A DNA stretch of 64,000 nt from Paenibacillus chondroitinus NBRC 15376 (GCF_004000765.1 NZ_BILW01000011.1:62001-126000); one strand, 5' to 3'. Numbered from the stretch's first letter, positions 33,564 to 42,624 are shown. Translations and numbers: made by a program. The notes: generated by a model from the sequence alone, not told the origin.

Positions 33564-34439
33564 ATGAAGCAAACGAAAGGCGAGAACGTTTTTGTCGCCA
33601 CGAATTATTTAATACTAACGATCATTACCTTCGTCATTATCATCCCTTTCTGGTATGTAATTTCCGTATCTATAACGCCTTATCACATTTTCAGTGAAAA
33701 GGACGGTTTGATTTTATTTCCAACATCGTTCAGTTTGGAGTACTATGCGTATTTGCTGAAGGAAGGATCGCTAATTTTTGCGGCTTATGGCAATACGATC
33801 CGCAATACGGCAGGAGGCGTTCTGCTTGCCTTGTTCCTTACGACTACAGCTGCTTACGCGCTTGCGGAGAAGAAATTGCCCGGGCGCAGAATCTTTATGC
33901 TTTATTTCATCTTTACCATGCTGTTTAAAGGGGGTATGATTCCCACCTATATCACGATTAAACAGTTAGGATTGTTGAACACAAATTATGTGCTAATTTT
34001 GGTGATGGCTTATAGCGCTTTCAATATGATCATCATGAAATCCTTCTTTGAAGGTATCCCCGAAAGCTTGCGTGAATCCGCTTCCATAGATGGGGCATCC
34101 GAACTTAGAGTTCTATGGCAGATTGTTCTGCCGTTATCCAAGCCGGTTATCGCAACGATAGGGCTGCTCTATTTGGTGGTTTACTGGAACGATTTCTTCA
34201 ATGCTATGTTGTATGTCACAGATTGGCACAAAGCGCCAGTACAGCTCGTATTACGCACCATTATTGCCAGTTCCAGCCTTCCGCCGGAGCTGCTTGAAGC
34301 AGCAGGGGCTACGCCGCCGCCTACCATAGGCATCCAAATGGCCGCAATTGTGATTGTTGCGTTGCCAATGATGCTGATTTACCCGTTTATTCAAAAGCAC
34401 TTTGAACAAGGGATGCTGATTGGTTCTGTGAAGGGTTAG
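33564..34439 (+). CDS. Carbohydrate ABC transporter permease, LplC/YtcP type
   Basis: 291 residues from ATG 33564, which has GGGGAAGAG upstream. A start at 33525 would overlap the first permease. Six membrane helices; the EAA loop reads ESASIDGASELRVLWQIVLP. It pairs with the preceding LplB-type permease to form the membrane channel of a sugar importer. The C-terminal QKHFEQGMLIGSVKG is typical of this permease class. It is 37 nt from the binding protein gene. Confidence 0.92.
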   Translation: MKQTKGENVFVATNYLILTIITFVIIIPFWYVISVSITPYHIFSEKDGLILFPTSFSLEYYAYLLKEGSLIFAAYGNTIRNTAGGVLLALFLTTTAAYALAEKKLPGRRIFMLYFIFTMLFKGGMIPTYITIKQLGLLNTNYVLILVMAYSAFNMIIMKSFFEGIPESLRESASIDGASELRVLWQIVLPLSKPVIATIGLLYLVVYWNDFFNAMLYVTDWHKAPVQLVLRTIIASSSLPPELLEAAGATPPPTIGIQMAAIVIVALPMMLIYPFIQKHFEQGMLIGSVKG

Positions 34440-34476
34440 AAATATAATGAAGACAAGTCTAGGAGGTCATATCAAC

Positions 34477-36111
34477 ATGTCAAATCAAGGTAAAGTTTGG
34501 TCGTACAGCGCATTTGCAGTCATACTGGCAGGGAGCGTAACGCTTGCAGGATGCAGCAAAGCTGTCGATCCGGTTGCTGCGACGTCTTCGCCCACTGGAA
34601 TCACTGGATCAGCAGTGCCAATAAGTGATGCGCCTTATGAACTGAAATGGCTAAAAGGGCAGGATATATCCAAACCTTATGATCCTTCGAAAGATCTCAT
34701 CATGCACACCATAGAGAAGAAACTGAACATTAAAATCATTCCGGAAATGGTCGATGTCCAACAGTATAAAACAAAGTTGAATCTGAAGATGTCGAGCGGA
34801 GACATTCCCGATGTGGTGCGGATTGATTTTGCCGATGATTTCCAAAAGTATGCCCAACAAGGCGCTTTTTACGATCTTACGAATCTTATTAATGAAAAAG
34901 ATACCCCGAATATTCTCAAGGAGGTACCCAAAGAAGTTTTCGAGCAGGCCAAAGTAAACGGCAAAATTTACGGCATTCCTTATCAAGGGGGGCCGGGAGC
35001 AGGATACCGCTGGAATTTAGTCCTGCGTAAGGATTATTTGGAGAGTGCGGGCACCCAGGTACCCAAAACACTAGATGAGTATTACGACCTGCTCAAAAAA
35101 ATCAAAGCGGCTAAACCGGATGTTATCCCGTTAGGCGGCTATACGGCGCAAATCGGCCAGCAGAAATATGCCAATAACTCATTTGACCATATTTTTGGTG
35201 CATTTGGCGTAACTCCGGGTTATTTTACTGAGAAGAACGGTACATTCAGCAATTATGATATTGATCCGAAAATGAAAGATGCCCTGCTTTATTTGCAGAA
35301 AATGTATGCGGAAGGGCTCATCGATAAAGAATTCGCGACCATTAAAGAAGAGCAGCTGCGGGCGAAGCTGTTCAGTGGAAAACTATTTTCGTGGATGGGC
35401 TGGTGGTCAACACCGAATGACTATGACACCCAAGTGGAAACCAATGAACTCAAGAAAAGCGGGAAGCTCGCTACCGACGGGAAGTTGCCCGATCAGTCCT
35501 TTCAACCGCTTAAATATTTGACTTTGACGGACTCCATTGTCGGTTCGGATGGTAAAGCCGTAGCGCCGGCTGGAGCGCCATTCGGACAAATGCACGCCAT
35601 CAGTGCGAAAACGAAAGATCCTAAAAAGGTTCTGTCCATCATCGAAAATTCCTTGTCACTGGAGAACCAAATGCTAACCGTATGGGGCATAGAAGGGGAA
35701 GACTACAAAATCGATAACGGCAAGATGAAGTTGGTTACCGATTTACTTGATCCCAAGACACAACAAGATAAGAACGGGAATTTCCGTGGTGTTCAAAGCT
35801 ATCTGTTCGCACCAGGTTTGAAAGGCTGGCCTCGATATTTGGAGTCGCTGCCGCTTAGACAATCGCAGGCTTTGGATGTAGCCATCAACAACAAATTTCA
35901 AATTACGGATGCCTCCAACTATCTGGATTCACCTACGAAAATCGCTAAACTTGTAGAACTGAACACGATGCGGGATTCCGTCTTTACACAAATTATTATG
36001 GGTGCGGACGGGAAAAAGTTCGACGAATTTGTGGAGAAATGGAAATCGCAAGGCGGCACACAAATCCTTAGTGAATTAGAAGCTTCTTTTAAGAAAAAAT
36101 CAGGTATGTAG
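34477..36111 (+). CDS. Extracellular sugar-binding lipoprotein, LplA type
   Basis: 544 residues from ATG 34477, chosen for AGGAGGT 9 nt upstream (an ATG at 34447 lies before it). The lipobox LAGC sits near residue 29 after a hydrophobic signal (AFAVILAGSVT), so the protein is a membrane-anchored lipoprotein. The remainder follows the large solute-binding fold of the LplA group (DVVRIDFADDFQKYAQQGAF; YAEGLIDKE). It delivers saccharides to the two upstream permeases. A GC-rich hairpin without a T tract separates it from the sensor kinase gene. Confidence 0.9.
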   Translation: MSNQGKVWSYSAFAVILAGSVTLAGCSKAVDPVAATSSPTGITGSAVPISDAPYELKWLKGQDISKPYDPSKDLIMHTIEKKLNIKIIPEMVDVQQYKTKLNLKMSSGDIPDVVRIDFADDFQKYAQQGAFYDLTNLINEKDTPNILKEVPKEVFEQAKVNGKIYGIPYQGGPGAGYRWNLVLRKDYLESAGTQVPKTLDEYYDLLKKIKAAKPDVIPLGGYTAQIGQQKYANNSFDHIFGAFGVTPGYFTEKNGTFSNYDIDPKMKDALLYLQKMYAEGLIDKEFATIKEEQLRAKLFSGKLFSWMGWWSTPNDYDTQVETNELKKSGKLATDGKLPDQSFQPLKYLTLTDSIVGSDGKAVAPAGAPFGQMHAISAKTKDPKKVLSIIENSLSLENQMLTVWGIEGEDYKIDNGKMKLVTDLLDPKTQQDKNGNFRGVQSYLFAPGLKGWPRYLESLPLRQSQALDVAINNKFQITDASNYLDSPTKIAKLVELNTMRDSVFTQIIMGADGKKFDEFVEKWKSQGGTQILSELEASFKKKSGM

Positions 36112-36190
36112 AACATGAACCAACATGTGCAGGACGGTACTGATCATTTGGTGTATGATTAAGCTATAGTCGGACCGCAACTGAATGGCT

Positions 36191-36225
36191 GGAGCCCCTC
36201 TGGAAATATGAACAGCTGGGGCTTC
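36191..36225 (+). other. Intercistronic hairpin between binding protein and sensor kinase
   Basis: GGAGCCCC (36191-36198) pairs with GGGGCTTC (36218-36225) with one G-U. No T tract follows, so it may stabilise the upstream messenger or lower read-through rather than end transcription. Confidence 0.5.
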
Positions 36226-36258
36226 TGCGATAACACCGGTGAAAAAGGGTAGGTATGA

Positions 36259-38118
36259 ATGGCTATTCGGATACGAAAACAAAAAGGCAACTCAGGATTA
36301 TTGTCCAGGCTCAGTCTTCCGATATTTGCATTGATTGTCACATTCATCGCACTATTTGCGGCGGCAGCCAGTTACATCCTTATCCGTTTGCAGAACGACC
36401 ATTCCGTCAAGATGGCTGAGCAATCCATGAAATTCGTTTATAGAAATATCGAATATCAATTTGATACGATGAATAACGTAGCGGCATTTGTTTTAAGCAA
36501 TCAATCCATTGAAAATTTGCTCATGAATACCTATCAACAGCCTTACGAAGCGGCAGACGATTACTACACCTTACAGACGAATTTGCAAAATCTTTCTTTA
36601 TTGTCACTCCTGAACGATTTCGGCTCAGGTAATATCGCGCAGCAATCGTACGTCGTATCCGTTATATTGGAACCGGAGAGCGGGCTATATGCGATGGCTC
36701 CGGATCATTTTTATCCGACTACAGGAATTTATAAAAATAGCGATTTGCAAAATCAAGAATGGTTTCAAAGTCTGAACAGCGGGAAACAACAGAATGCTTG
36801 GTGGGGTCAAAAGACGGATTCAAACCTAGCCATGATTTATTCCGCAAGGAAAAAAGCAAGCCTCAAAGACGGCCGAAGCATCGGTACGGTGATTGTCGGT
36901 GCGGATACCCGCAGCATTAAAGGTGTGTTCGATAATGCTCCTCTAGATCAGGGCTTTCATCTGCTGCTTGACCAAAACAATCGTGTCATTTATGGCGAGC
37001 GCCACGACTTTCTATCGAATGCCGGAGAACTGCCCTATGTTTCTCAATTAAAAGGAGCCGAAGGCACCATTGAAACGAAAATAGATGGCGAAACTTACAG
37101 GGTCATGTTCCAAACGTTGAAGAATGGGTGGAAGCTTCTCGCCGTAGCTCCCAACAGTCATTTCAGCAGGTACACTTTTGCCATTTCGGCCATTGGCGCA
37201 GCCACGGCAGCAGCGGCCTTACTCATAGCGGGGTTATGGCTCCGAAGGATCGTCGTGAGGGTCACTGTCCCTATTACTAAACTGGTAACAGCCATACAGC
37301 GGCCGGAAGTTGTGGAGTTCAAAGTGCCGCTTCCGTCGCAAAGAACAGGGATCTATGAAGTTGATGAGCTGAACCAAAAGTTCGCATCTATGCTCGTAAC
37401 GATTCATAGTCTGATCGAGAAGTCGTTTACCGAAGAAATAGAACGCCGTCAACTTCAATTGGAGCTGTTACATGCCCAAATCAATCCTCATTTCCTATAC
37501 AACACTTTGGATTTAATTAACTGCAGGGCTATTATGGCAGGAGATCGGGAGACGAGTCAGATTGTCCGATCGCTTGCCAACGTCTTTCGCTACGGCTTGA
37601 ATCGGGGGCAAACCTGGATTTCCCTGGAAGATGAGATCAAACAAGTTGAAGCTTATCTTCATATACAGCAAATGATGATCGACGATTTGACCTTTGAAAT
37701 CCAACTACCGAGTGAACTTCGGTCTGCATCTGTCGTTCATCTCATTTTGCAACCGCTAGCAGAAAACGCTATCATTCATGGATTTGCTGAACGTAAGACG
37801 GGCTGCCGAATTCTCATTTCTGCCAGAGTAGAGCAGGGAGAGCTTGCAATCAGAATCGAAGATAACGGCCGTGGCTGTGATGCGGATAAAATGAATCGTA
37901 TGCTTGGGCAGCATTTTGTACGAGACGAACAATTTTCACTCGAAGCAGGAAGCGGGTACGGCACTATGAATGTACACAGGAGAATTCAATTGTTTGTCGG
38001 AGACGAATATGGCTTGCGGTATCTAAAAGTTGCGGAGGGTATGGGCACCTGCGTCGAAGTTATTATGCCTTATCGTTCAGAACAAGCTGTAGCCAGAAAG
38101 GAGGCTTCGAATGTTTAA
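36259..38118 (+). CDS. YesM-type sensor histidine kinase
   Basis: 619 residues. Membrane helices near 17-37 and 300-330 enclose a large extracellular sensor region; a HAMP-like linker follows. The phosphoacceptor His lies in QINPHFLYNTLDLIN (about 408-422), typical of the LytS/YesM (His_kinase) class, and the ATPase part has LQPLAENAIIHGF and EDNGRGCD. It should sense extracellular saccharide, perhaps with the binding protein, and phosphorylate the response regulator whose gene overlaps its end by 8 nt. The ATG at 36259 follows AAAGGGTAGG; an ATG at 36255 is out of frame. Confidence 0.93.
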   Translation: MAIRIRKQKGNSGLLSRLSLPIFALIVTFIALFAAAASYILIRLQNDHSVKMAEQSMKFVYRNIEYQFDTMNNVAAFVLSNQSIENLLMNTYQQPYEAADDYYTLQTNLQNLSLLSLLNDFGSGNIAQQSYVVSVILEPESGLYAMAPDHFYPTTGIYKNSDLQNQEWFQSLNSGKQQNAWWGQKTDSNLAMIYSARKKASLKDGRSIGTVIVGADTRSIKGVFDNAPLDQGFHLLLDQNNRVIYGERHDFLSNAGELPYVSQLKGAEGTIETKIDGETYRVMFQTLKNGWKLLAVAPNSHFSRYTFAISAIGAATAAAALLIAGLWLRRIVVRVTVPITKLVTAIQRPEVVEFKVPLPSQRTGIYEVDELNQKFASMLVTIHSLIEKSFTEEIERRQLQLELLHAQINPHFLYNTLDLINCRAIMAGDRETSQIVRSLANVFRYGLNRGQTWISLEDEIKQVEAYLHIQQMMIDDLTFEIQLPSELRSASVVHLILQPLAENAIIHGFAERKTGCRILISARVEQGELAIRIEDNGRGCDADKMNRMLGQHFVRDEQFSLEAGSGYGTMNVHRRIQLFVGDEYGLRYLKVAEGMGTCVEVIMPYRSEQAVARKEASNV

Positions 38119-38917
38119 GCTGCTGATCGCGGAAGATGTAAGAATCGTGCGAGAGACTTTGGTTCGTGCGATTCATTGGAAGGCACTTGATATACAGCTT
38201 CTAGGAGCTGTAGAGAATGGGCAAGAGGTGCTTGGCTGGTTAGATCGCGAGAAACCGGATCTTCTCTTGACAGATATCGGCATGCCCAAGATGAATGGAT
38301 TGGAATTGATTGAGATTATCAAATCCCGTAACCCGGATATTCGTTGTATCATTTTATCAGGGCTAAACGAGTTTGAGCATGCCAGACAGGCCATTAAGCT
38401 GCAAGTGCTAGATTATGTGCTGAAACCAATTGATCCGGATGCCATTGAGAAAGTACTTGCAAATGCGGTTGAAGTGCTGCGCAAGGAGAGGGAAGAACGT
38501 CTCGCGCTAAACATCGCGGAGAAAGCAGCCAAGGAATCGCTTCCCAATTTGACTGAAACCATGCTTCATATGGAATGGAGCGGGAATTTAAAAAAGAAGA
38601 AGCTGGTTGAACAGGCGATCCAGTATATGAAAGAAGGTTATATGCGCAAGGAGTTGTCACTATCGGATGTAGCGAATGCCGTAGGGTTAAGCGAAAAATA
38701 TTTAAACCTGCTGGTTAAAGAAGTAACAGGGGCAACGATGAACCATGCCATTATTCGTCTTCGTATGGAAGAGGCAGCACGGCTTCTGAAGGATCCAGCC
38801 ATTAAAATCTATGAAGTCTGCGACAGAATCGGGTACACAGATCAGGATCATTTCAGAGAGAGCTTTAAGAAGCAGTATGGGGCTACGCCTTCTGAATATC
38901 GGAACAAGTTTTTATAA
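38111..38917 (+). CDS. AraC-type response regulator, YesN class, short form
   Basis: 268 residues. Receiver domain 1-120 with phosphoacceptor Asp55 (LLLTDIGMPKMNG) and acidic ED at 8-9; C-terminal AraC domain with two helix-turn-helices (LSLSDVANAVGLSEKYLNLL; IYEVCDRIGYTDQDHFRESFKKQYG). YesN proteins usually have about 200 residues between these domains, as in the 540-residue example at 60524; here only a short linker is present. It is predicted to activate the upstream transporter genes on phosphorylation. AAAGGAGG precedes ATG 38111, which overlaps the kinase gene. Confidence 0.93.
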   Translation: MFKLLIAEDVRIVRETLVRAIHWKALDIQLLGAVENGQEVLGWLDREKPDLLLTDIGMPKMNGLELIEIIKSRNPDIRCIILSGLNEFEHARQAIKLQVLDYVLKPIDPDAIEKVLANAVEVLRKEREERLALNIAEKAAKESLPNLTETMLHMEWSGNLKKKKLVEQAIQYMKEGYMRKELSLSDVANAVGLSEKYLNLLVKEVTGATMNHAIIRLRMEEAARLLKDPAIKIYEVCDRIGYTDQDHFRESFKKQYGATPSEYRNKFL

Positions 38918-38989
38918 CGTTGCTCATACTAGTTGTTTTCCCCACATATTCAGTTCATTATTCAGCGAATAGAAGGGTAGTGTGAAATA

Positions 38990-39131
38990 CGAGAATGATC
39001 GTTACAAAATAATTCTTTACTGATCGTTCTCGATATGCTAAGATACTTTCAGTAAGGACGACGTCATCCTGTTTCAAAAAATGAAACAGAGCGTGACTGT
39101 TTTTTTTGATAATTCAAGAACGATCATTCTT
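38990..39131 (+). promoter_or_regulatory. Promoter, TetR-like operators and hairpins before the SDR gene
   Basis: Inverted arms CGAGAATGATCGTT (38990-39003) and ACTGATCGTTCTCG (39019-39032), and a 16-bp near-palindrome AAGAACGATCATTCTT (39116-39131), share the half-site GAAYGATC. A promoter TTTACT-N17-TAAGAT ends near 39054. Between them CTGTTTC-N7-GAAACAG and the overlapping AAACAG-N7-CTGTTT plus a T tract form exclusive hairpins, the second like a terminator. Confidence 0.6.
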
Positions 39132-39162
39132 AAAAAATCATACGCTAAAGGAGAGATACAAG

Positions 39163-39933
39163 ATGGGAAAATTGAATGGGAAAGTTGCTTTAATTACAGG
39201 TGGAAGCAGCGGAATTGGTTTTGAAACGGCAAAATTATATGTGGCCGAAGGTGCGAAGGTGGTTATTACCGGTCGTAATCAGGAAGCGTTGAACGCGGCA
39301 GTTGAGAAGCTTGGTGTATCTAACGTACTTGGAGTGCAGGCAGATGCGACTGATCCAACAAGTGCAGAAGAAGCTGTATCCAAAGCGATCGAGACATTCG
39401 GTCGTCTAGATGTTGTTTTCGCTAATGCGGGTATTTCCGGTTATACGCCTGTTGGCGGGACTGAGCTCACTCTTTTTGAGAAAATTATGCAAGTTAACGT
39501 GACTGGCGTATTTTTCACCGTTCAAGCTGCTTTGCCTCATCTGAAAACAGGAGCTTCCGTGATCTTAAACGGCTCCGTGCTTGCTAAAGGAGGAAGCCCA
39601 GGTTATGCTGCTTATGCCGCAAGTAAAGGTGCAGTGACCAGTATGGCCAGAGTGTTCGTTTCTGAATTATCACCACGCGGTATTCGAGTAAACACGATTG
39701 TCCCAGGTGCTACGCGGACGCCAATCTGGGGTCAACCAGAGGGATTGTCAAAAGTTGAAGCCGCGTTAGCGCCTAAGATTCCTATGAATCGTTTGGGTGA
39801 ACCTGTGGAGATCGCCAATGTGGCTTTGTTCCTGGCTTCTGATGATTCATCCTTTGTTCAGGGGGCTGAAATTAGCGTAGATGGTGGCGCTGGATCATCC
39901 CCGATGGGCGCTCCAGCTTATCGTCAGGCTTAA
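39163..39933 (+). CDS. Short-chain dehydrogenase/reductase
   Basis: 256 residues from ATG 39163, with AAAGGAGAG 8 nt upstream; the longer frame to 39106 lacks a ribosome site. Classical SDR motifs: TGGSSGIG (cofactor), NAG in VFANAGISG, catalytic Ser in NGSVLAKGG, and YAAYAASKGA (Tyr and Lys). Basic residue context ITGRNQEA suggests NADP(H) preference. The substrate is unknown. Upstream TetR-like half-sites and a leader hairpin indicate inducible expression, typical for detoxification reductases, but no tetR gene adjoins. The ABC-F gene promoter starts 6 nt after its stop. Confidence 0.88.
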   Translation: MGKLNGKVALITGGSSGIGFETAKLYVAEGAKVVITGRNQEALNAAVEKLGVSNVLGVQADATDPTSAEEAVSKAIETFGRLDVVFANAGISGYTPVGGTELTLFEKIMQVNVTGVFFTVQAALPHLKTGASVILNGSVLAKGGSPGYAAYAASKGAVTSMARVFVSELSPRGIRVNTIVPGATRTPIWGQPEGLSKVEAALAPKIPMNRLGEPVEIANVALFLASDDSSFVQGAEISVDGGAGSSPMGAPAYRQA

Positions 39934-39938
39934 TTGTA

Positions 39939-39967
39939 TTGATTTTTAAAAATGAGTTTGTTATACT
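39939..39967 (+). promoter_or_regulatory. Promoter of the ABC-F resistance gene
   Basis: TTGATT (39939-39944), 17 bases, TATACT (39962-39967), a good sigma-A promoter that directs the roughly 235-nt leader below. Confidence 0.8.
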
Positions 39968-39991
39968 TTATTTAAATTTTCAGGAGTGGAG

Positions 39992-40003
39992 TTGAAAGCA
40001 TAA
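39992..40003 (+). other. Leader mini-ORF of the ABC-F gene (TTG AAA GCA TAA)
   Basis: The frame encodes Met-Lys-Ala and follows AGGAGTGGAG by a few bases. GTG 39986 is in frame and would give five residues. Very short leader ORFs are known ahead of lsa- and vga-type genes. Its stop overlaps segment 1 of the attenuator, so a ribosome stalled here would cover that segment. Confidence 0.65.
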
Positions 40004-40190
40004 TGTAGGTTTTCTTGCTAACGGTAAAACATTAAAGCGATTTTTCGCATGTTTTATTTCGTATGCAAGAAAGTTACATTATCTTTCACTCAAACGATAC
40101 AAGATATCCTTATTTAACTCCGTCCAGGGGTTAATTAACTGTATTTATTTGAGCTACAAGAATGTAACTTTCTTGTAGCTTTTATTTTTT
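40000..40190 (+). promoter_or_regulatory. Transcription attenuator of the ABC-F gene
   Basis: Segment 1 (40000-40018) pairs with segment 2 (40065-40082): ATAATGTA and TTTCTTGC match GCAAGAAA and TACATTAT. Segment 2 (CAAGAAAGTTACATT, 40066-40080) is also a perfect 15-bp complement of segment 3 (AATGTAACTTTCTTG, 40161-40175). Segment 3 otherwise belongs to the terminator AGCTACAAGAA / TTCTTGTAGCT (40152-40180) with TTTATTTTTT. Hairpins at 40026-40055 and 40114-40134 fill the gaps. Stalling at the leader ORF should free segment 2 and prevent termination. Confidence 0.85.
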
Positions 40191-40208
40191 ATACAGGAGG
40201 ATTTGTTT

Positions 40209-41687
40209 ATGTCATTAATAAACGTTACAAACTTGACGTTCGCTTACGATGGAAGTTACGATAACATATTCGAAAACGTTAATTTCCAAATCGATACCGA
40301 TTGGAAATTAGGCTTTACAGGAAGAAACGGAAGAGGGAAAACAACGTTCCTCAACCTGCTGCTTGGTAAACTTGAATACAGTGGATACATTTCCGCTAAT
40401 GTAACCTTCGAATATTTCCCGTTTCCCGTTGAGAACAAAAGCAACAATACGATAGATGTCATCAGTGACATTTATCCCGACTATATTCACTGGCAGTTAA
40501 TGCGCGAGCTTTCACTGTTAAAGGTTTCCGAGGATGTTTTGTACCGGCCATTTGACTCCTTATCCAACGGAGAGCAAACGAAAGTGCTGCTGGCTACATT
40601 GTTCATCAAAGAGAACAGTTTTCTTTTAATTGATGAGCCGACCAACCATCTGGATATGAAAGCAAGAAAACTCGTTAGCGATTATCTCAAATCGAAAAGT
40701 GGATTTATCTTGGTATCCCATGACAGATCCTTTCTCGATAACTGTGTAGATCACATTTTATCCATCAATAAGACCAATATTGAAATTCAAAAAGGTAATT
40801 TTTCAAGCTGGTGGGAAAATAAGTCGCGGCAAGATCACTTCGAGCTGGCAGAGAACGAAAAACTTCGAAAAGACATCAAACGATTGTCAGATTCCGCCAA
40901 AAGGACGGGGAACTGGTCGCACGAAGTGGAAAAAACAAAAAACGGAACAAGAAATTCCGGTTCCAAGGTAGATAAAGGCTATATTGGCCATAAAGCTGCT
41001 AAAATGATGAAACGATCTAAAGCCATTGAGCAAAGACAGCATTCGGCCATCCAGGAAAAGTCCAAACTTCTCAAAAATATCGAGAGCTCAGAAAGCTTAG
41101 AGATTTCGCAGCTTGCTTTTCACAAAAATCAGCTGGTTGAGCTTGATCATGTTTCCATTTATTACGGTGAGAAGACCGTATGCTCAGATCTAAGTTTCTC
41201 GATTGATCAAGGTGAGCGTATTGCGCTTTCAGGTCAAAATGGCTCTGGAAAATCAAGTATCATCAAGCTAATTTGCGGCGAGGATATGAATTATACAGGC
41301 AACATTCGAAAGGACAGCCAGTTAAAAATATCCTATGTTTCGCAAGACACATCGCACCTTCATGGAAATCTATCTGATTATGCTGCCGAATGTGGGATTG
41401 ATGAAAGTCTTTTTAAATCCATTTTAAGAAAGCTGGATTTTTCCAGAATTCAGTTTGACAAGGATATTTCATCGTATAGCGGCGGACAAAAGAAAAAAGT
41501 ATTAATTGCAAAAAGTCTGAGTGAGCAGGTACATTTACACATTTGGGATGAACCGCTTAATTTTATTGATGTCATTTCTCGGATGCAAATTGAAGACTTG
41601 CTGCTCGAATATTCACCGACGATTCTGTTCGTGGAGCATGACCGAGAATTTTGCCTTAACGTTGCTACTAAAATAGTAGAGCTCTAG
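40209..41687 (+). CDS. Lsa-type ABC-F ribosomal protection protein
   Basis: 492 residues from ATG 40209, 8 nt after CAGGAGG. Two ABC domains without membrane segments: first Walker A GRNGRGKTT, signature LSNGEQ, Walker B LLIDEPTNHLDM; second Walker A GQNGSGKSS, signature YSGGQKKK, Walker B HIWDEPLNFID. The interdomain linker (about 195-300), which reaches toward the peptidyl transferase centre in ABC-F factors, is long and basic. The sequence style (SLINVTNLTFAYDGSYDNIF; TDWKLGFTGRNGRGKT) resembles Lsa proteins, which dislodge lincosamides, streptogramin A and pleuromutilins. A complete leader attenuator controls it and a terminator follows. Confidence 0.9.
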   Translation: MSLINVTNLTFAYDGSYDNIFENVNFQIDTDWKLGFTGRNGRGKTTFLNLLLGKLEYSGYISANVTFEYFPFPVENKSNNTIDVISDIYPDYIHWQLMRELSLLKVSEDVLYRPFDSLSNGEQTKVLLATLFIKENSFLLIDEPTNHLDMKARKLVSDYLKSKSGFILVSHDRSFLDNCVDHILSINKTNIEIQKGNFSSWWENKSRQDHFELAENEKLRKDIKRLSDSAKRTGNWSHEVEKTKNGTRNSGSKVDKGYIGHKAAKMMKRSKAIEQRQHSAIQEKSKLLKNIESSESLEISQLAFHKNQLVELDHVSIYYGEKTVCSDLSFSIDQGERIALSGQNGSGKSSIIKLICGEDMNYTGNIRKDSQLKISYVSQDTSHLHGNLSDYAAECGIDESLFKSILRKLDFSRIQFDKDISSYSGGQKKKVLIAKSLSEQVHLHIWDEPLNFIDVISRMQIEDLLLEYSPTILFVEHDREFCLNVATKIVEL

Positions 41688-41691
41688 ATCT

Positions 41692-41725
41692 AAAGCTGCC
41701 GTGCTTAGAAACGGCAGCTTTATTA
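41692..41725 (+). terminator. Terminator of the ABC-F gene
   Basis: AAAGCTGCCGT (41692-41702) pairs perfectly with ACGGCAGCTTT (41711-41721), then ATTAG. Confidence 0.85.
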
Positions 41726-41841
41726 GTTCTAACGCAGTTCTCATGTGAAAAATGGAATGTCATCGAATTTTTGTGTGGCTCAAACCCATCATTCTATGTT
41801 ATATATGAAATGACTCAAATTTGACGAATGGAGTGATAGGA

Positions 41842-42609
41842 ATGAGAATCGCCGCGCAACTGTATACGCTTCGCAACTTTCTGAAAACACCCGCTGATAT
41901 TAGCGAAAGCTTGAAAAAAGTTAAGCAATTGGGTTATAACGCTGTACAAGCTTCCGGTATTGGACCAATCGACATTCAAGAATTTAAAGCGCTTGCAGAC
42001 CAAGAAGGGTTGACGATCTGTGCCACTCATATCGGTTATAATGACTTGTTGAATGATATGGACGCCGTCATTAAGAAGCATCAAGCATGGGATTGCAAAT
42101 ATGTCGGTTTAGGCGGACTTCCTCCGGAGTTTCGGGAGAACAGCCAAGGTTATGCCACATTCGCCAAACAAGCTTCGGAATTTGGCAAACAGTTGAAAGA
42201 TGCCGGGTTGCAATTTATCTATCACAATCATGATTTTGAGTTCGCCAAATATGAGGGGAAGACAGGCATGGACATTTTGTTTGAAATGTCGGATCCTGAT
42301 AGCGTCGATTTCGAATTGGATGTTTACTGGGTACAGGCAGGCGGGGCAGATCCCGTGGAGTGGATACGCAAAATGGATGGACGTATGAAGGTCGTACATT
42401 TTAAAGATATGATTGTGACTCCGGATCGGAAACAGCGTTTCTCCGAGGTCGGTGAAGGCAATATGAATTTCAAAGGAATTATTCAAGCTTGTGAAGACAT
42501 TGGCGTGGAATGGGCAGCGGTTGAGCAGGACGATTGCTATGACCGGAATCCTTTCGAAAGCTTAGAGATTAGTTTTGCTAATTTAGCGAAATTAGGGGCA
42601 AAAGCTTAG
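41842..42609 (+). CDS. Sugar phosphate isomerase/epimerase
   Basis: 255 residues from ATG 41842 (GGAG 9 nt upstream; a TTG at 41821 is less likely). TIM-barrel motifs of the xylose isomerase-like group: AVQASGIGPIDIQ, CATHIGYNDL, FIYHNHDFEF (metal His and Glu), DFELDVYWVQAGGADP (Asp), VVHFKDM and WAAVEQDD (final Glu). It is close in pattern to IolE/IolH-like and DUF-type sugar isomerases widespread in Paenibacillus, and not the same as the barrel protein at 10556. It is cytoplasmic; the substrate is unknown. It stands alone between two terminators. Confidence 0.88.
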   Translation: MRIAAQLYTLRNFLKTPADISESLKKVKQLGYNAVQASGIGPIDIQEFKALADQEGLTICATHIGYNDLLNDMDAVIKKHQAWDCKYVGLGGLPPEFRENSQGYATFAKQASEFGKQLKDAGLQFIYHNHDFEFAKYEGKTGMDILFEMSDPDSVDFELDVYWVQAGGADPVEWIRKMDGRMKVVHFKDMIVTPDRKQRFSEVGEGNMNFKGIIQACEDIGVEWAAVEQDDCYDRNPFESLEISFANLAKLGAKA

Positions 42610-42624
42610 GAGTTTAACTACAAA

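Noticed and set aside
39053-39070. Third copy of the dispersed repeat (shared AAGGACGACG)
   Set aside because: The match is limited to about 10 bases and none of the other repeat segments are present.
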